DNA of 64,000 bases from Cystobacter ferrugineus (lineage in GTDB: Bacteria; Myxococcota; Myxococcia; Myxococcales; Myxococcaceae), in NCBI RefSeq assembly GCF_001887355.1, contig NZ_MPIN01000011.1:1-64000 (forward strand), in the 5' to 3' direction. This document shows positions 25,077 to 35,317 of this stretch, piece by piece. Numbering within the stretch: position 1 is the stretch's first letter; each line of letters begins with the position of its first letter. The position numbers were made by a program, and so were the translations under genes. The notes below the pieces were generated by a model. The model did no database searches. It saw nothing but the letters and a program-made list of their open reading frames with translations, and was not told where the DNA came from.

Positions 25077-26184
25077 ACCCCTGGCGCGCTGGCGCCTCGT
25101 GTTGGGTGAAGCCTCGGACGGGGCGCTCGGCAACTGCCTGGACGAGCGGGGACGGGCGATGGACTCGGCGCTCTCGTGGCTCTACGGCCGGGAGGGAGAG
25201 CTCTCCGAGCGCGGCGTGCGCCAGGGAGGCTCGGGCGAGTCCGTGCTCAGCGTTCCGGAGTGGATCAACGACGTCCACACGCTCTTTCCCAAGGAGACCA
25301 TCGAGCGGCTCGAGCAGGATGCCGTCGAGCGCTATCAAATCGACGAGGTGGTGACGCGCGCCGACGTGCTCGAGCGCGTGGAGCCCAACGAGACGCTGCT
25401 GCGCGCGGTGCTGCGCACCAAGCACCTGATGAATCCCGAGGTGCTCGCGGTGGCCCGCCGCATCGTGCAGCGGGTGGTGAACGAGCTGATGGAGAAGCTG
25501 GCCCGGGAGGTGCGCCGCACGTTCTCGGGGGTGCTCGACCGGCGCAGGCGCTCGCCGCTGAAGGTGGCGCGCAACTTCGACTTCCGGCGCACCCTGCGCG
25601 AGAACCTGCGCCGCTACTCCCCCGCCGAGCGGCGGATCGCCATCGAGCGCGCCGCGTTCTACTCGCGCACCCGCCGCCACGTGGACCGCTGGCAGGTCAT
25701 CCTCCTGGTGGACCAGTCCGGCAGCATGGCGTCCTCGGTCATCCACTCGGCCGTCACCGCGGCGTGTCTGTGGGGACTGCCCGGCATCCAGACGCACCTC
25801 GTCGCCTTCGACACCGCCGTGGTGGACCTCACCCGGGACGTGACGGACCCGGTGGAGCTGTTGATGAAGGTACAGCTCGGCGGCGGCACGGACATCCAGC
25901 TCGCGGTGGCCTATGCCGCGGGGCTCATCGAGACCCCCCGGCGCACCCTCGTCGTCCTCATCACCGACTTCTTCGAGGGCGGCTCCCCGGGGATGCTCGT
26001 GCGCCGGGTGAAGGAGCTGTGTGATCAGGGCACGAAGGTGCTGGGGCTCGCGGCGCTCGAACCGGACGCCACGCCGAACTACGACCGCGACTGCGCCCGG
26101 CGGCTGGTGGACGTGGGCGCGCACGTGGCGGCGATGACTCCCGGAGAGCTGGCCGCGTGGATCGCCGAGAAGGTGCGCGCATGA
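25066..26184 (+). CDS. vWA domain protein (YehP-like)
   Basis: A 372-residue cytoplasmic protein with a C-terminal vWA domain at about residues 210-350. Its metal-binding site is intact: DQSGSM from Asp216, a Thr in GGGTDIQLA, and an Asp in LITDFFEGG. The N-terminal 200 residues are helical and Arg-rich (EVRRTFSGVLDRRRRSPLK), resembling MoxR-associated vWA partners. ATG 25066 was chosen because AGGAGG lies at 25054-25059, just upstream; the longer open frame seen above it is a shadow of the DUF5682 gene. It overlaps both neighbours (11 bp and 4 bp), which suggests tightly coupled production. Confidence 0.88.
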   Translation: MPLEPLARWRLVLGEASDGALGNCLDERGRAMDSALSWLYGREGELSERGVRQGGSGESVLSVPEWINDVHTLFPKETIERLEQDAVERYQIDEVVTRADVLERVEPNETLLRAVLRTKHLMNPEVLAVARRIVQRVVNELMEKLAREVRRTFSGVLDRRRRSPLKVARNFDFRRTLRENLRRYSPAERRIAIERAAFYSRTRRHVDRWQVILLVDQSGSMASSVIHSAVTAACLWGLPGIQTHLVAFDTAVVDLTRDVTDPVELLMKVQLGGGTDIQLAVAYAAGLIETPRRTLVVLITDFFEGGSPGMLVRRVKELCDQGTKVLGLAALEPDATPNYDRDCARRLVDVGAHVAAMTPGELAAWIAEKVRA

Positions 26185-28199
26185 GCCGGGCGGATCTCCT
26201 CGCGCTCACGCCCCAGGCCATCGCGAGCCTGTCCAATCCGGGGCTCGTCAAGCGCGCCCAGAAGGAGCTGGAGCAGGGCAAGGGGCCGCGCCTGGAGGAG
26301 CTGGCGGACGGCACGGTGGTGGGCACCTTCGAGGACGGTGTCATCGCCCGGCTCGTTCCGGGCAAGGCCTTCAAGGACAGTCCCTGCTCCTGCAACGCCA
26401 CCGCCGTGTGCCGCCACCGCGTGGCCACGGCCCTCGCCTATCCGTCGTTCATCGCGTCGAGCGCCGCACCGCCCGTCGCCGAGGTGAAGGCGGAGGCGCC
26501 CTGGTCCCCGGCGGCCGTGGACGACGCGGAGCTGGCGCGAGTGCTGCCCCGCCGGGCCCTGGAGCGGGCCGAGGGCCTCCGGGAGCGCGGCTATCTCGCG
26601 CAGGTGCGGCGCGGGACCTTCGAGGGAGAGGACCTGCCCTCGGTGGCGCTCGCCACGTGCACGGTGCGCTTCCTGGTGCCGAGGGACTTGAGCTACGCGC
26701 GCTGTGACTGCTCGCTCGGCACGGGCTGCGAGCACCTGCCTCTGGCCATCTGGGCCTTCCGTGCCGCCGACGAGAAGGATCCCACGCGCCGCGAGGTCTC
26801 CGTCGAGGTGGCCCGGGGCTCCGTCACCTCCACCGTGGGGGGAGCGGCGCTGGACACGGCGGGGGACCTCGTGCGCTATCTCGTGTTGGAGGGAGTCCAG
26901 CACGCCAGCCAGGGGCTCGCGGGGCGCTTCGCCGTGGCCCGCGCGGGCCTGGAGGAGGCGCGCATGACGTGGCCGCTCCTGGCGCTCGAGGAGCTGGAAG
27001 AGCTGCTCGGTGCCTACGTGAGCCGGGGTGCCCGCTATGACGCCCCGCGCTTCACCTCCGTGCTGACGGAGCTCTTCGCGCGCATGAGGGCCTCCCGGAC
27101 GCCGGGCCCGGTGCCGCCCCGGGCGGTGCTGGGCATGGACGAGGCGCCGGAGACGAAGCTCGACTACGTGCGGCTGGTGTCGCTGGGCCTCCGGCTCTTC
27201 GCCGAGGGCCGGGAGCGCCGCGCGGAGGTGGTGCTCGCGGACCCGGCCACCGCGGGCCTGCTCGTGGTGCGCCGCGCCTTCACCTACGCGGAGGACCAGA
27301 CGCCCGAGGACGGGGCCTGGCTCGGACGCCGGCAGGGCGCCCCCGGTGCCACCCTGGAGGCGCTCGCGCGCGGGCAGGTGCTGACGTCGGGCGCCACGCG
27401 GCGCACCAACCGCCTCATCCTCTTCTCCACCCAGGGATTGCAGCGCACCTCGGTGACGCCACAGTCCGGGGACTGGAGCCCGCTGCCCGAGCCCCTGCTC
27501 GTGAAGGACGTGCGCGCGCTGGAGTCCGCCTGGCGCTCCCGCCCTCCGCGCTTCCTCCGGCCCCGGCTGCTCGCGGAGAACGTGCATGCCTTCGCCATCT
27601 CCCGCGTGGGAGAGGTGACATACGCCCCGGGTGCCCAGGAGGTGCACGCGGAGTTGGAGGACCCACGGGGCCACGGCTTCCGGGTCGAGCTGTCCCACCG
27701 CTCGGTGGCTCCCGGGGCGCTGGACGCGCTCGCCGGGGCGCTCACGGGCCAGCACGGACCGCCGCGCTACGTCTCGGGCGAGGTGCGCCGGACGGCCCGG
27801 GGGCTCGTCGTCGAGCCCATGGCCCTGTCCTGTGAGAAGGGCGTGGTGGCGCTCGACGTGCAGCCCGCCGTCACGACGGGCAAGCTGCGCACGGCGGCGG
27901 ACGCGCCCGCGCTTCCCCCGCTGGCGGCGGCCCTGACCGAGGTGGAGGGCTGCCTCGCGGAAGGGGTGCACCAGGGTCTGCGCCACGTGCCCCCCGCGTG
28001 GACCACCCGGCTCGACACCGTGGCGTCACGGGCCCGAGCGCTGGGCCTGAAGCGCCTGGCGGATGACCTGGGCGCGCTCGGCGCGACGCTCGCGAGGGCC
28101 CGGGCCTCGGGGGCCGCCGGGGACGAAGCCGCGCTCGCCGAGACCTGGGCCAGCGCCGCCCTGCGCACCCAGGTGGGACACGAGCAGCTCGGCGGATAG
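26181..28199 (+). CDS. Double SWIM zinc-finger protein (YehQ-like)
   Basis: A 672-residue protein with two SWIM-type zinc sites. The first is C69-S-C71 ... C77-R-H79 (PCSCNATAVCRHRVA), the second C175-D-C177 ... C183-E-H185 (RCDCSLGTGCEHLP). SWIM domains bind zinc and take part in DNA or protein contacts. The remainder is helical and unassigned. The ATG overlaps the vWA stop as ATGA, and no gene follows for 84 bp, so this closes the operon. The gene corresponds to E. coli yehQ in family and position. Confidence 0.85.
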   Translation: MSRADLLALTPQAIASLSNPGLVKRAQKELEQGKGPRLEELADGTVVGTFEDGVIARLVPGKAFKDSPCSCNATAVCRHRVATALAYPSFIASSAAPPVAEVKAEAPWSPAAVDDAELARVLPRRALERAEGLRERGYLAQVRRGTFEGEDLPSVALATCTVRFLVPRDLSYARCDCSLGTGCEHLPLAIWAFRAADEKDPTRREVSVEVARGSVTSTVGGAALDTAGDLVRYLVLEGVQHASQGLAGRFAVARAGLEEARMTWPLLALEELEELLGAYVSRGARYDAPRFTSVLTELFARMRASRTPGPVPPRAVLGMDEAPETKLDYVRLVSLGLRLFAEGRERRAEVVLADPATAGLLVVRRAFTYAEDQTPEDGAWLGRRQGAPGATLEALARGQVLTSGATRRTNRLILFSTQGLQRTSVTPQSGDWSPLPEPLLVKDVRALESAWRSRPPRFLRPRLLAENVHAFAISRVGEVTYAPGAQEVHAELEDPRGHGFRVELSHRSVAPGALDALAGALTGQHGPPRYVSGEVRRTARGLVVEPMALSCEKGVVALDVQPAVTTGKLRTAADAPALPPLAAALTEVEGCLAEGVHQGLRHVPPAWTTRLDTVASRARALGLKRLADDLGALGATLARARASGAAGDEAALAETWASAALRTQVGHEQLGG

Positions 28200-28283
28200 G
28201 GAGCGCCTCGCCCCCCTGCCCGGCCGCTTCCCGAGGCCGCTTCTTGGGCTTGGGGCCCTACTCGGGCTAGCCTCCAGGCCGCC

Positions 28284-30047
28284 ATGTCGATGTACAACGA
28301 GTCGCTCCGCGCCTTCCTCAAGCCCGTGCTGACCCATCTCGACGACCCCACGGTCTCCGAGATCATGATCAACGGGCCCACCGACATCTGGATCGAACGC
28401 AAGGGCAAGGTCACCAAGATCGACGCCGCGTTCACCGAGGAGGGCCTGCTGGGTGCCGCGCGCAACATGGCCCAGTTCGTGGGCCGTCTGCTCAACGACG
28501 AGCGTCCGCGCCTGGACGCGCGCCTGCCCGACGGCAGCCGCATCCACGTCGTCATCCCGCCCATCGCCCGCAAGGGCACCACCATCTCCATCCGCAAGTT
28601 CTTCAAGGACAAGCTGACGGTCGACTCGCTCATCAAGTTCAAGTCGATGACGCCGCAGATGGCGCGCCTCATCGACGCCGGCATCCACACCAAGCTCAAC
28701 ATGCTGGTGTCCGGCGGAACGGGCTCGGGCAAGACGACGCTGCTCAACATCGTCTCCTCGCTCATCCCCGACGAGGAGCGCATCCTCACCATCGAGGACT
28801 CGGCCGAGCTCCAGCTCAACCAGTCCCACATCGTCCCCTTCGAGAGCCGGCCCCCGGACAAGTTCGGCAAGGGCGGCGTGGACATGGGAGACCTGCTCAA
28901 CTCCGCGCTGCGTCTGCGCCCGGACCGCATCGTGGTGGGCGAGGTGCGCGGCGGCGAGGCCTTCTACCTCGTGCAGGCGATGAACACGGGCCACGGCGGC
29001 TCGCTGGCCACCACCCACGCCAACACGCCCACGGACACGCTGCGGCGCATCGAGTCGCTCTGCCTCATGTCCGGCATCGAGCTGCCCCTGGTGGCCATCC
29101 GCGCCCAGGTGGCCAGCGCCATCAACTTCGTCATCTGCTGCGAGCGCCTGCACGACGGCAGCCGCAAGACGATCGCCCTGTCCGAGGTGCTCCCGCTCAG
29201 CGAGAAGGGCGAGTACCGCACCCAGGACATCTTCGTCTTCACGCCGGTGACCAAGGACGAGGAGGGCCACATCCTCGGCTACCACGCGCCCACCGGCATC
29301 ATCCCCACCTTCGTGGACCGGGCACGCGCCTACGGCTTCAACGACCTGGACGAGTCCTTCTTCGACCCGGCCACCTACGGCGTGCCCCCGCCGCCCTCCT
29401 TCCGCCTGGGCGAGTCGTACAACGTGCGCTGGGTGCCCTCGCTCAAGCACCGCGAGCGCGGCGAGCCGGATCCTTCCAGCTTCAAGAAGGAATGGTTGGC
29501 CTTCGAACAAAGACTCAAGGACGAGGCGCACGACGCCAAGGGAGACAAGCCCGCCGCGGCGCCCGCCGTGCAGGTGCAGGTGCCCGCCGCGCTGACGCCT
29601 CCGCCCGCGTCGATGGCGACCCCGCCGGCCCGGCCCGCGCTCCGTCCGAGCGCGCCCGCCCGTCCCCCGCCGCCCGTGGAGCCCGACGAGCTGCTCGGGG
29701 ACGACGACAAGACGCCGCCCCCCACGCCCAACCCCTTCGCCATGGACGGAGACGAGGGGCTGCCCCCCATGGACGAGCCCAAGGTGCAGGTCGCCGCGGA
29801 CTTGCAGGAGGAGATGGAGGCCACCCGGAACCGGGCCGCCCCACTGCCGCGTGCGTCGGCCCGGCCCACGCCGCCCGCCCGGCCCGCGGCGTCCGTGCCC
29901 CAGCGTCCCGCGTCGACGCCCGTGCGCCGTCCGCTCGCGTCCCGGCCGCCGCCGCCCGTGCCGGACGAGGACCTGGTGGATGACGCGTCACAGGACAATT
30001 CCGAGAAGACGGCCATCCGGGCCATGCCCGAGAAGCCGCGCCGCTGA
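28284..30047 (+). CDS. cpaF: CpaF/TadA-type secretion ATPase with Pro-rich tail
   Basis: A 587-residue ATPase of the CpaF family of type II/IV secretion motors, which power pilus assembly or secretion from the cytoplasmic side of the membrane. Walker A is SGGTGSGKTT (Lys150), followed by the Asp-box region ILTIEDSAEL, Walker B-type RLRPDRIVVGEVRGGEA and the His-box ATTHANTP. The catalytic core ends near residue 365. The last 180 residues or so are Pro/Ala-rich with acidic patches and are unlike canonical CpaF. No tad or pilin genes are adjacent, so the partner machine is elsewhere or absent. Confidence 0.9.
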   Translation: MSMYNESLRAFLKPVLTHLDDPTVSEIMINGPTDIWIERKGKVTKIDAAFTEEGLLGAARNMAQFVGRLLNDERPRLDARLPDGSRIHVVIPPIARKGTTISIRKFFKDKLTVDSLIKFKSMTPQMARLIDAGIHTKLNMLVSGGTGSGKTTLLNIVSSLIPDEERILTIEDSAELQLNQSHIVPFESRPPDKFGKGGVDMGDLLNSALRLRPDRIVVGEVRGGEAFYLVQAMNTGHGGSLATTHANTPTDTLRRIESLCLMSGIELPLVAIRAQVASAINFVICCERLHDGSRKTIALSEVLPLSEKGEYRTQDIFVFTPVTKDEEGHILGYHAPTGIIPTFVDRARAYGFNDLDESFFDPATYGVPPPPSFRLGESYNVRWVPSLKHRERGEPDPSSFKKEWLAFEQRLKDEAHDAKGDKPAAAPAVQVQVPAALTPPPASMATPPARPALRPSAPARPPPPVEPDELLGDDDKTPPPTPNPFAMDGDEGLPPMDEPKVQVAADLQEEMEATRNRAAPLPRASARPTPPARPAASVPQRPASTPVRRPLASRPPPPVPDEDLVDDASQDNSEKTAIRAMPEKPRR

Positions 30048-30119
30048 CTCGCGCCCCATGGGGCCGGGCATCCGGATCCCGACCTCACGGAGAGGCCGTG
30101 TCCTTGCGGCAAGCACGAC

Positions 30120-31055
30120 ATGAGGGGAAAGTGGCACCCCGTGTTCCTCTCCCTTCTCACCACGCTCGTTGTGCTCGGCCAGGCCCCCGCCACCATCCCC
30201 AGCGCCTCGCCACTCACCGTGCTGATCGCCCCACCCGATGCCGCGGGAGTGCCGTCCCACATCGTCTCCTTCGCCCAGGAGCACGTGTACGAGCAGCTCA
30301 AGACCGAGGGCCTGCAGGTGATCCGCGCCTCGGAGCTGTCCCAGGGGCTGCCACCCGCGCAACGCAAGGCGGTGCTCGGCTGCAACCGCCTGGAGGCCGC
30401 CTGCCGCATCACACTCGGGGAAGCAGCCGTGGCCGACGTGGTGATGATCGCCGAGCTGGTGCAATTCCTCAGCGGCTACCGGGTGGGGCTCAAGGCCTAC
30501 GCCACGCGCGACGGAGAGCTGCTCGCCGAGTACTACGTGCCGGGCGTGCACGAGGATCAGCTCCTCGACGCCTTCACGGAGGCGAGCAACAAGGTGCTGC
30601 CGCCGGTGCTGCGCGCGCTGCGCCCCTCGCAGGAGCCCGTGGCCCAGACCCCCGCCGTGACGCCGACGCCGGTGCCGGGCGCGACCGGGCCCCTGACTCC
30701 CGGGGTGGCCACCGTCCGCCAGGGCACGCCGGAGTGGGCGTGGATGCCCGCCGCGGGAGGCGCGGTGATGCTGGGCCTGGGGACGTTCTTCACCATCCAG
30801 GCGGGCAACAACCACTACCGGCTGACGAATACGAAGTTCGACAATGCCATGGACGCCCGGAGCGAGCGGGACGCGGGCATCCGCAACCAGGCGCTGGGCA
30901 CGACGGCCTTCGTGCTGGGCGCGGCCGGGGTGGCGACGACGGGCGCCCTCTATCTGCTGAAGGGCAAGAGCCCGCTGGACTACCTCCCCGTGCGGCCCAC
31001 CGCGTCGGTGGGGCCCTCGGGCGGCTCGGTGGGACTGGTGGGAACGCTGCCGTGA
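30120..31055 (+). CDS. Unassigned exported protein
   Basis: A 311-residue protein with a signal peptide (GKWHPVFLSLLTTLVVLGQAPA). The mature N-terminal domain (PLTVLIAPPDAAGVPS...VIRASELSQGLP) resembles proteins that build a periplasmic alpha/beta domain. A Thr/Pro linker follows, then two hydrophobic segments (AGGAVMLGLGTFFTIQAG and GTTAFVLGAAGVATTGALYLL). Such N-terminal domains with C-terminal membrane helices occur in exported myxobacterial proteins of unknown role. It is followed after 8 bp by the Gly-rich lipoprotein gene, probably in one transcript. Confidence 0.7.
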   Translation: MRGKWHPVFLSLLTTLVVLGQAPATIPSASPLTVLIAPPDAAGVPSHIVSFAQEHVYEQLKTEGLQVIRASELSQGLPPAQRKAVLGCNRLEAACRITLGEAAVADVVMIAELVQFLSGYRVGLKAYATRDGELLAEYYVPGVHEDQLLDAFTEASNKVLPPVLRALRPSQEPVAQTPAVTPTPVPGATGPLTPGVATVRQGTPEWAWMPAAGGAVMLGLGTFFTIQAGNNHYRLTNTKFDNAMDARSERDAGIRNQALGTTAFVLGAAGVATTGALYLLKGKSPLDYLPVRPTASVGPSGGSVGLVGTLP

Positions 31056-31063
31056 GAGAGCAC

Positions 31064-32614
31064 ATGCGAGACAACAAGAGCTTGTGGATCCTGGGCGCCG
31101 TGGCGGCCCTGGCGGCGGCCTGGGGCTGCTTCGACTTCAACGGCGCCTTCCAGCAGTGTGTGGAGCGGGGCGACTGTCCGGTGGATCCCGGCACGTGTGA
31201 CCCGAGCTACCGGGACGTGCCGGATGACAATTTCGCGGATGCCAACTGCGATGGCATCGACGGCACGGAGCAGGAGGCCATCTTCGTCGACGCGAACAAG
31301 GGGGAGGACGAGCGTCTCAACGTGGGCGAGAAGATGACCCCCTTCCGCACGCTCGGGGCGGCGCTGGCCCAGGCCGCCCAGTCCGGCAAGTCGTCCATCT
31401 ACCTGGCCCAGGGGGACTACACCGAGCCGAGCATCCAGTTGGACCGGCCCGTCTCCCTCTATGGCGGCTACTCGGGCACGGACGGGAGCTGGGCGCGCGG
31501 CCCGCAGTACACGACGCGCATCACCGTGGGCGGCATTGGCCTGACGCTGGCGAACCTGGGCGAGGACGCGGGCGTCACCCTGGACCGGCTCACCGTTCGC
31601 GCCACGACCCCGCCGGGTGAGGCGGGCGCCCCGTGCATTGGCGTGCGGGTGTTGAATTCGGGTGGGGTGCGGCTGCGCAACCTGGCGGTGACGGCGGCCG
31701 CGGGCAGCCCGGGAACCTCGGCCCCCAGCACCCCTCCCGCCGCGGACGGCGGGGCGGGCTTCCCCGGAGACGATGGAGTGGATGGTGCCGAGGGAGGCCT
31801 GCCCGGCACGAGTGACTGCAACCCACCCGGGTTCGGGCAGGGGGGAAAAGGAGGCACCAACGAGAGCCGCTCGGCACCAGGACAGGCCGGCGCGCCGGGC
31901 GTGGATGGCGGAACCGCCGGCGAGTACGGCTGTAGCGGCGGCACCAGCTGTGAATTGGGACTGCCGGGCGGACCGGGGCAGAACGGCCTGAATGGTGACG
32001 CCGGAACCCCCGGCATGGAAGGCGATGGCGTGGGGAGCGTGACGCAGGGCCTGTGGAACGCGAGTGTCGGCCAGCAGGGCAAGCCGGGCGAGGCGGGAAC
32101 CCAGGGCGGCGGCGGCGGCGGCGGCGCGGTGGCCCTGAGTGCCGGCGCGTTGAACGGCGGGGGCGGCGGCGGGGGCGGCGGCGGCGGCTGTGGAGGACAG
32201 GGTGGACTGGGTGGCCAGGGAGGAGGTGCCTCCATCGCCCTGCTGATCATCAACGGGCAGGTCTCCGTGGAACACTGCGCCCTGCGCACGGCGGGAGGAG
32301 GACAGGGAGGAACGGGCGCACCGGGAGGCGAGGGCGGCCAGGGAGGACCCGGAGGTCCGGGTGGAGCCGGCATCACCTCGGGTGGCTCCAAGTCCGGCAA
32401 CGGCGGCAACGGGGGTGACGGAGGAAAGGGCGGCAACGGCGGTAACGGCGGCAACGGGGGAGGCGGGCCGTCCGTGGGCGTCTGGTGCCAGGACTCGTCC
32501 GTCAGCACCACCCAGGATTCCACCATCACCCTGGGCGACGGCGGCGTACCGGGCGCGCTCCCTGGCCAACCGGGGCTGCGCAAGGACTACCACCAGTGTC
32601 CGGGCTTCCCATGA
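31064..32614 (+). CDS. Lipoprotein with collagen-like Gly-rich repeats
   Basis: A 516-residue lipoprotein. The signal peptide ends in a lipobox-like AAAWGC. Residues about 65-180 carry a DUF1565-like opening (FVDANKGEDERLNVGEKMTP then FRTLGAALAQAAQ) typical of right-handed beta-helix proteins. From residue about 210 to 490 nearly every third residue is Gly (GGPGGPGGAG, GNGGNGGDGGKGGNGGNGG), interrupted by a short beta-rich segment. Collagen-like triple helix or polyglycine-II folding is possible. GTG 31052 is an alternative start in frame. It ends in a Cys-containing tail (KDYHQCPGFP). It is presumably on the cell surface. Confidence 0.75.
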   Translation: MRDNKSLWILGAVAALAAAWGCFDFNGAFQQCVERGDCPVDPGTCDPSYRDVPDDNFADANCDGIDGTEQEAIFVDANKGEDERLNVGEKMTPFRTLGAALAQAAQSGKSSIYLAQGDYTEPSIQLDRPVSLYGGYSGTDGSWARGPQYTTRITVGGIGLTLANLGEDAGVTLDRLTVRATTPPGEAGAPCIGVRVLNSGGVRLRNLAVTAAAGSPGTSAPSTPPAADGGAGFPGDDGVDGAEGGLPGTSDCNPPGFGQGGKGGTNESRSAPGQAGAPGVDGGTAGEYGCSGGTSCELGLPGGPGQNGLNGDAGTPGMEGDGVGSVTQGLWNASVGQQGKPGEAGTQGGGGGGGAVALSAGALNGGGGGGGGGGGCGGQGGLGGQGGGASIALLIINGQVSVEHCALRTAGGGQGGTGAPGGEGGQGGPGGPGGAGITSGGSKSGNGGNGGDGGKGGNGGNGGNGGGGPSVGVWCQDSSVSTTQDSTITLGDGGVPGALPGQPGLRKDYHQCPGFP

Positions 32615-32701
32615 CAGCGGAGGGGGACCAACCCTCCCCCCGAACGCCCGCCCGCTTGTGGGAATCCGGCTCAGGTCTGATAACCTGGGAATAACTCCCC
32701 A

Positions 32702-34474
<1,773 letters not shown>

Positions 34475-34493
34475 CAACGGGGCGGCGAGCCCG

Positions 34494-35267
34494 CTAGTGG
34501 CAGGTGACGGGCTGGGCCATGGCGTTGCGGGCCCGCTCCACGCTCACCAGCTTGTAGTCGGCCAGGTCCGCCAGCAGCACGTCCCGGTTCTGGCGGATCA
34601 GGCTCTCGTTGCGGCACTGCACGGCGTCCGCGTAGAAGCCGTGCGGCGGCAGGGTGAGCGACAGCTCGGCGAGCTGCGACAGCTCGAGCGCGTCCAGCTC
34701 CTTGCCGAAGAGCTTGTACGCCGCGTCATCCACCCCGACGACGCCCCGCTCGAAGTACATGCTGGCCAGGTCATAGGCGATGAGCTGATCCTTCTGGAGG
34801 AAGGTGTGCAGGCGGTGGGCGGCCACGGCCTGCTGCAGCGGCTCCTCGATGCCCAGCGCCATGGCGAGCCGCATGGCCAGCTTGCGCTCGCACGAGCCAT
34901 CCCCCGCGAGGTTGGCGCCCACGGCCACCTTCGCCAGCAGGCGCCAGGCCCACTTCGGTCCATCCTCGCGCGGCGTCTGGAAGAAGGTGGGACAGCCGAG
35001 CTGGGAGATGTAGAGGGCGACCAGATCCTTGGGCAGCCGGGAGAAGTCCGGCCGGACGAACTCCACGGAACGGCCTTGCTCGAAGGTGCCGGCGCGGATG
35101 CTCATGCGCTCGCCCTCGATGGAGTGCCGTAGCTGCTTCTCCAGATCGAACTCGGTCTCCAACTGCGGCAACTTGCTGGCCGCATGGAGGTAGGCGGCGG
35201 GTAGCGCCACGCCCACCATCCCGATGAGGAACAACACCAACCAGAGCAGGGTCTTCACCCCCCGCAC
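34494..35267 (-). CDS. GT51-like protein, probably lacking catalytic residues
   Basis: A 257-residue protein with an N-terminal membrane anchor (TLLWLVLFLIGMVGVALPAAYLHA). Residues about 105-230 resemble the transglycosylase (GT51) domain of penicillin-binding proteins: LASMYFERGVVGVDDAAYKL then FGKELDALELSQLAELSLT match the C-terminal part of that fold. The hallmark Ser-Thr-Ile-Thr-Gln-Gln motif is replaced by the unrelated LAGDGSCERKLAMRLA, and no transpeptidase domain is present. It is therefore likely non-catalytic, perhaps a peptidoglycan-synthesis regulator; this is an inference from missing residues. It is divergent from the oxidoreductase gene by 50 bp. Confidence 0.65.
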   Translation of the reverse strand: MRGVKTLLWLVLFLIGMVGVALPAAYLHAASKLPQLETEFDLEKQLRHSIEGERMSIRAGTFEQGRSVEFVRPDFSRLPKDLVALYISQLGCPTFFQTPREDGPKWAWRLLAKVAVGANLAGDGSCERKLAMRLAMALGIEEPLQQAVAAHRLHTFLQKDQLIAYDLASMYFERGVVGVDDAAYKLFGKELDALELSQLAELSLTLPPHGFYADAVQCRNESLIRQNRDVLLADLADYKLVSVERARNAMAQPVTCH

Positions 35268-35317
35268 GCTATCAAAGGGAGACGGCGGGACGGGTCCAGG
35301 TTAAACCTTCTTCTCAC

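Noticed and set aside
32100-32480. Dense GGC/GGN tandem repeats, considered as a CRISPR or DNA repeat array
   Set aside because: They follow the codon frame and encode the Gly-rich part of the lipoprotein; there are no regular spacers.
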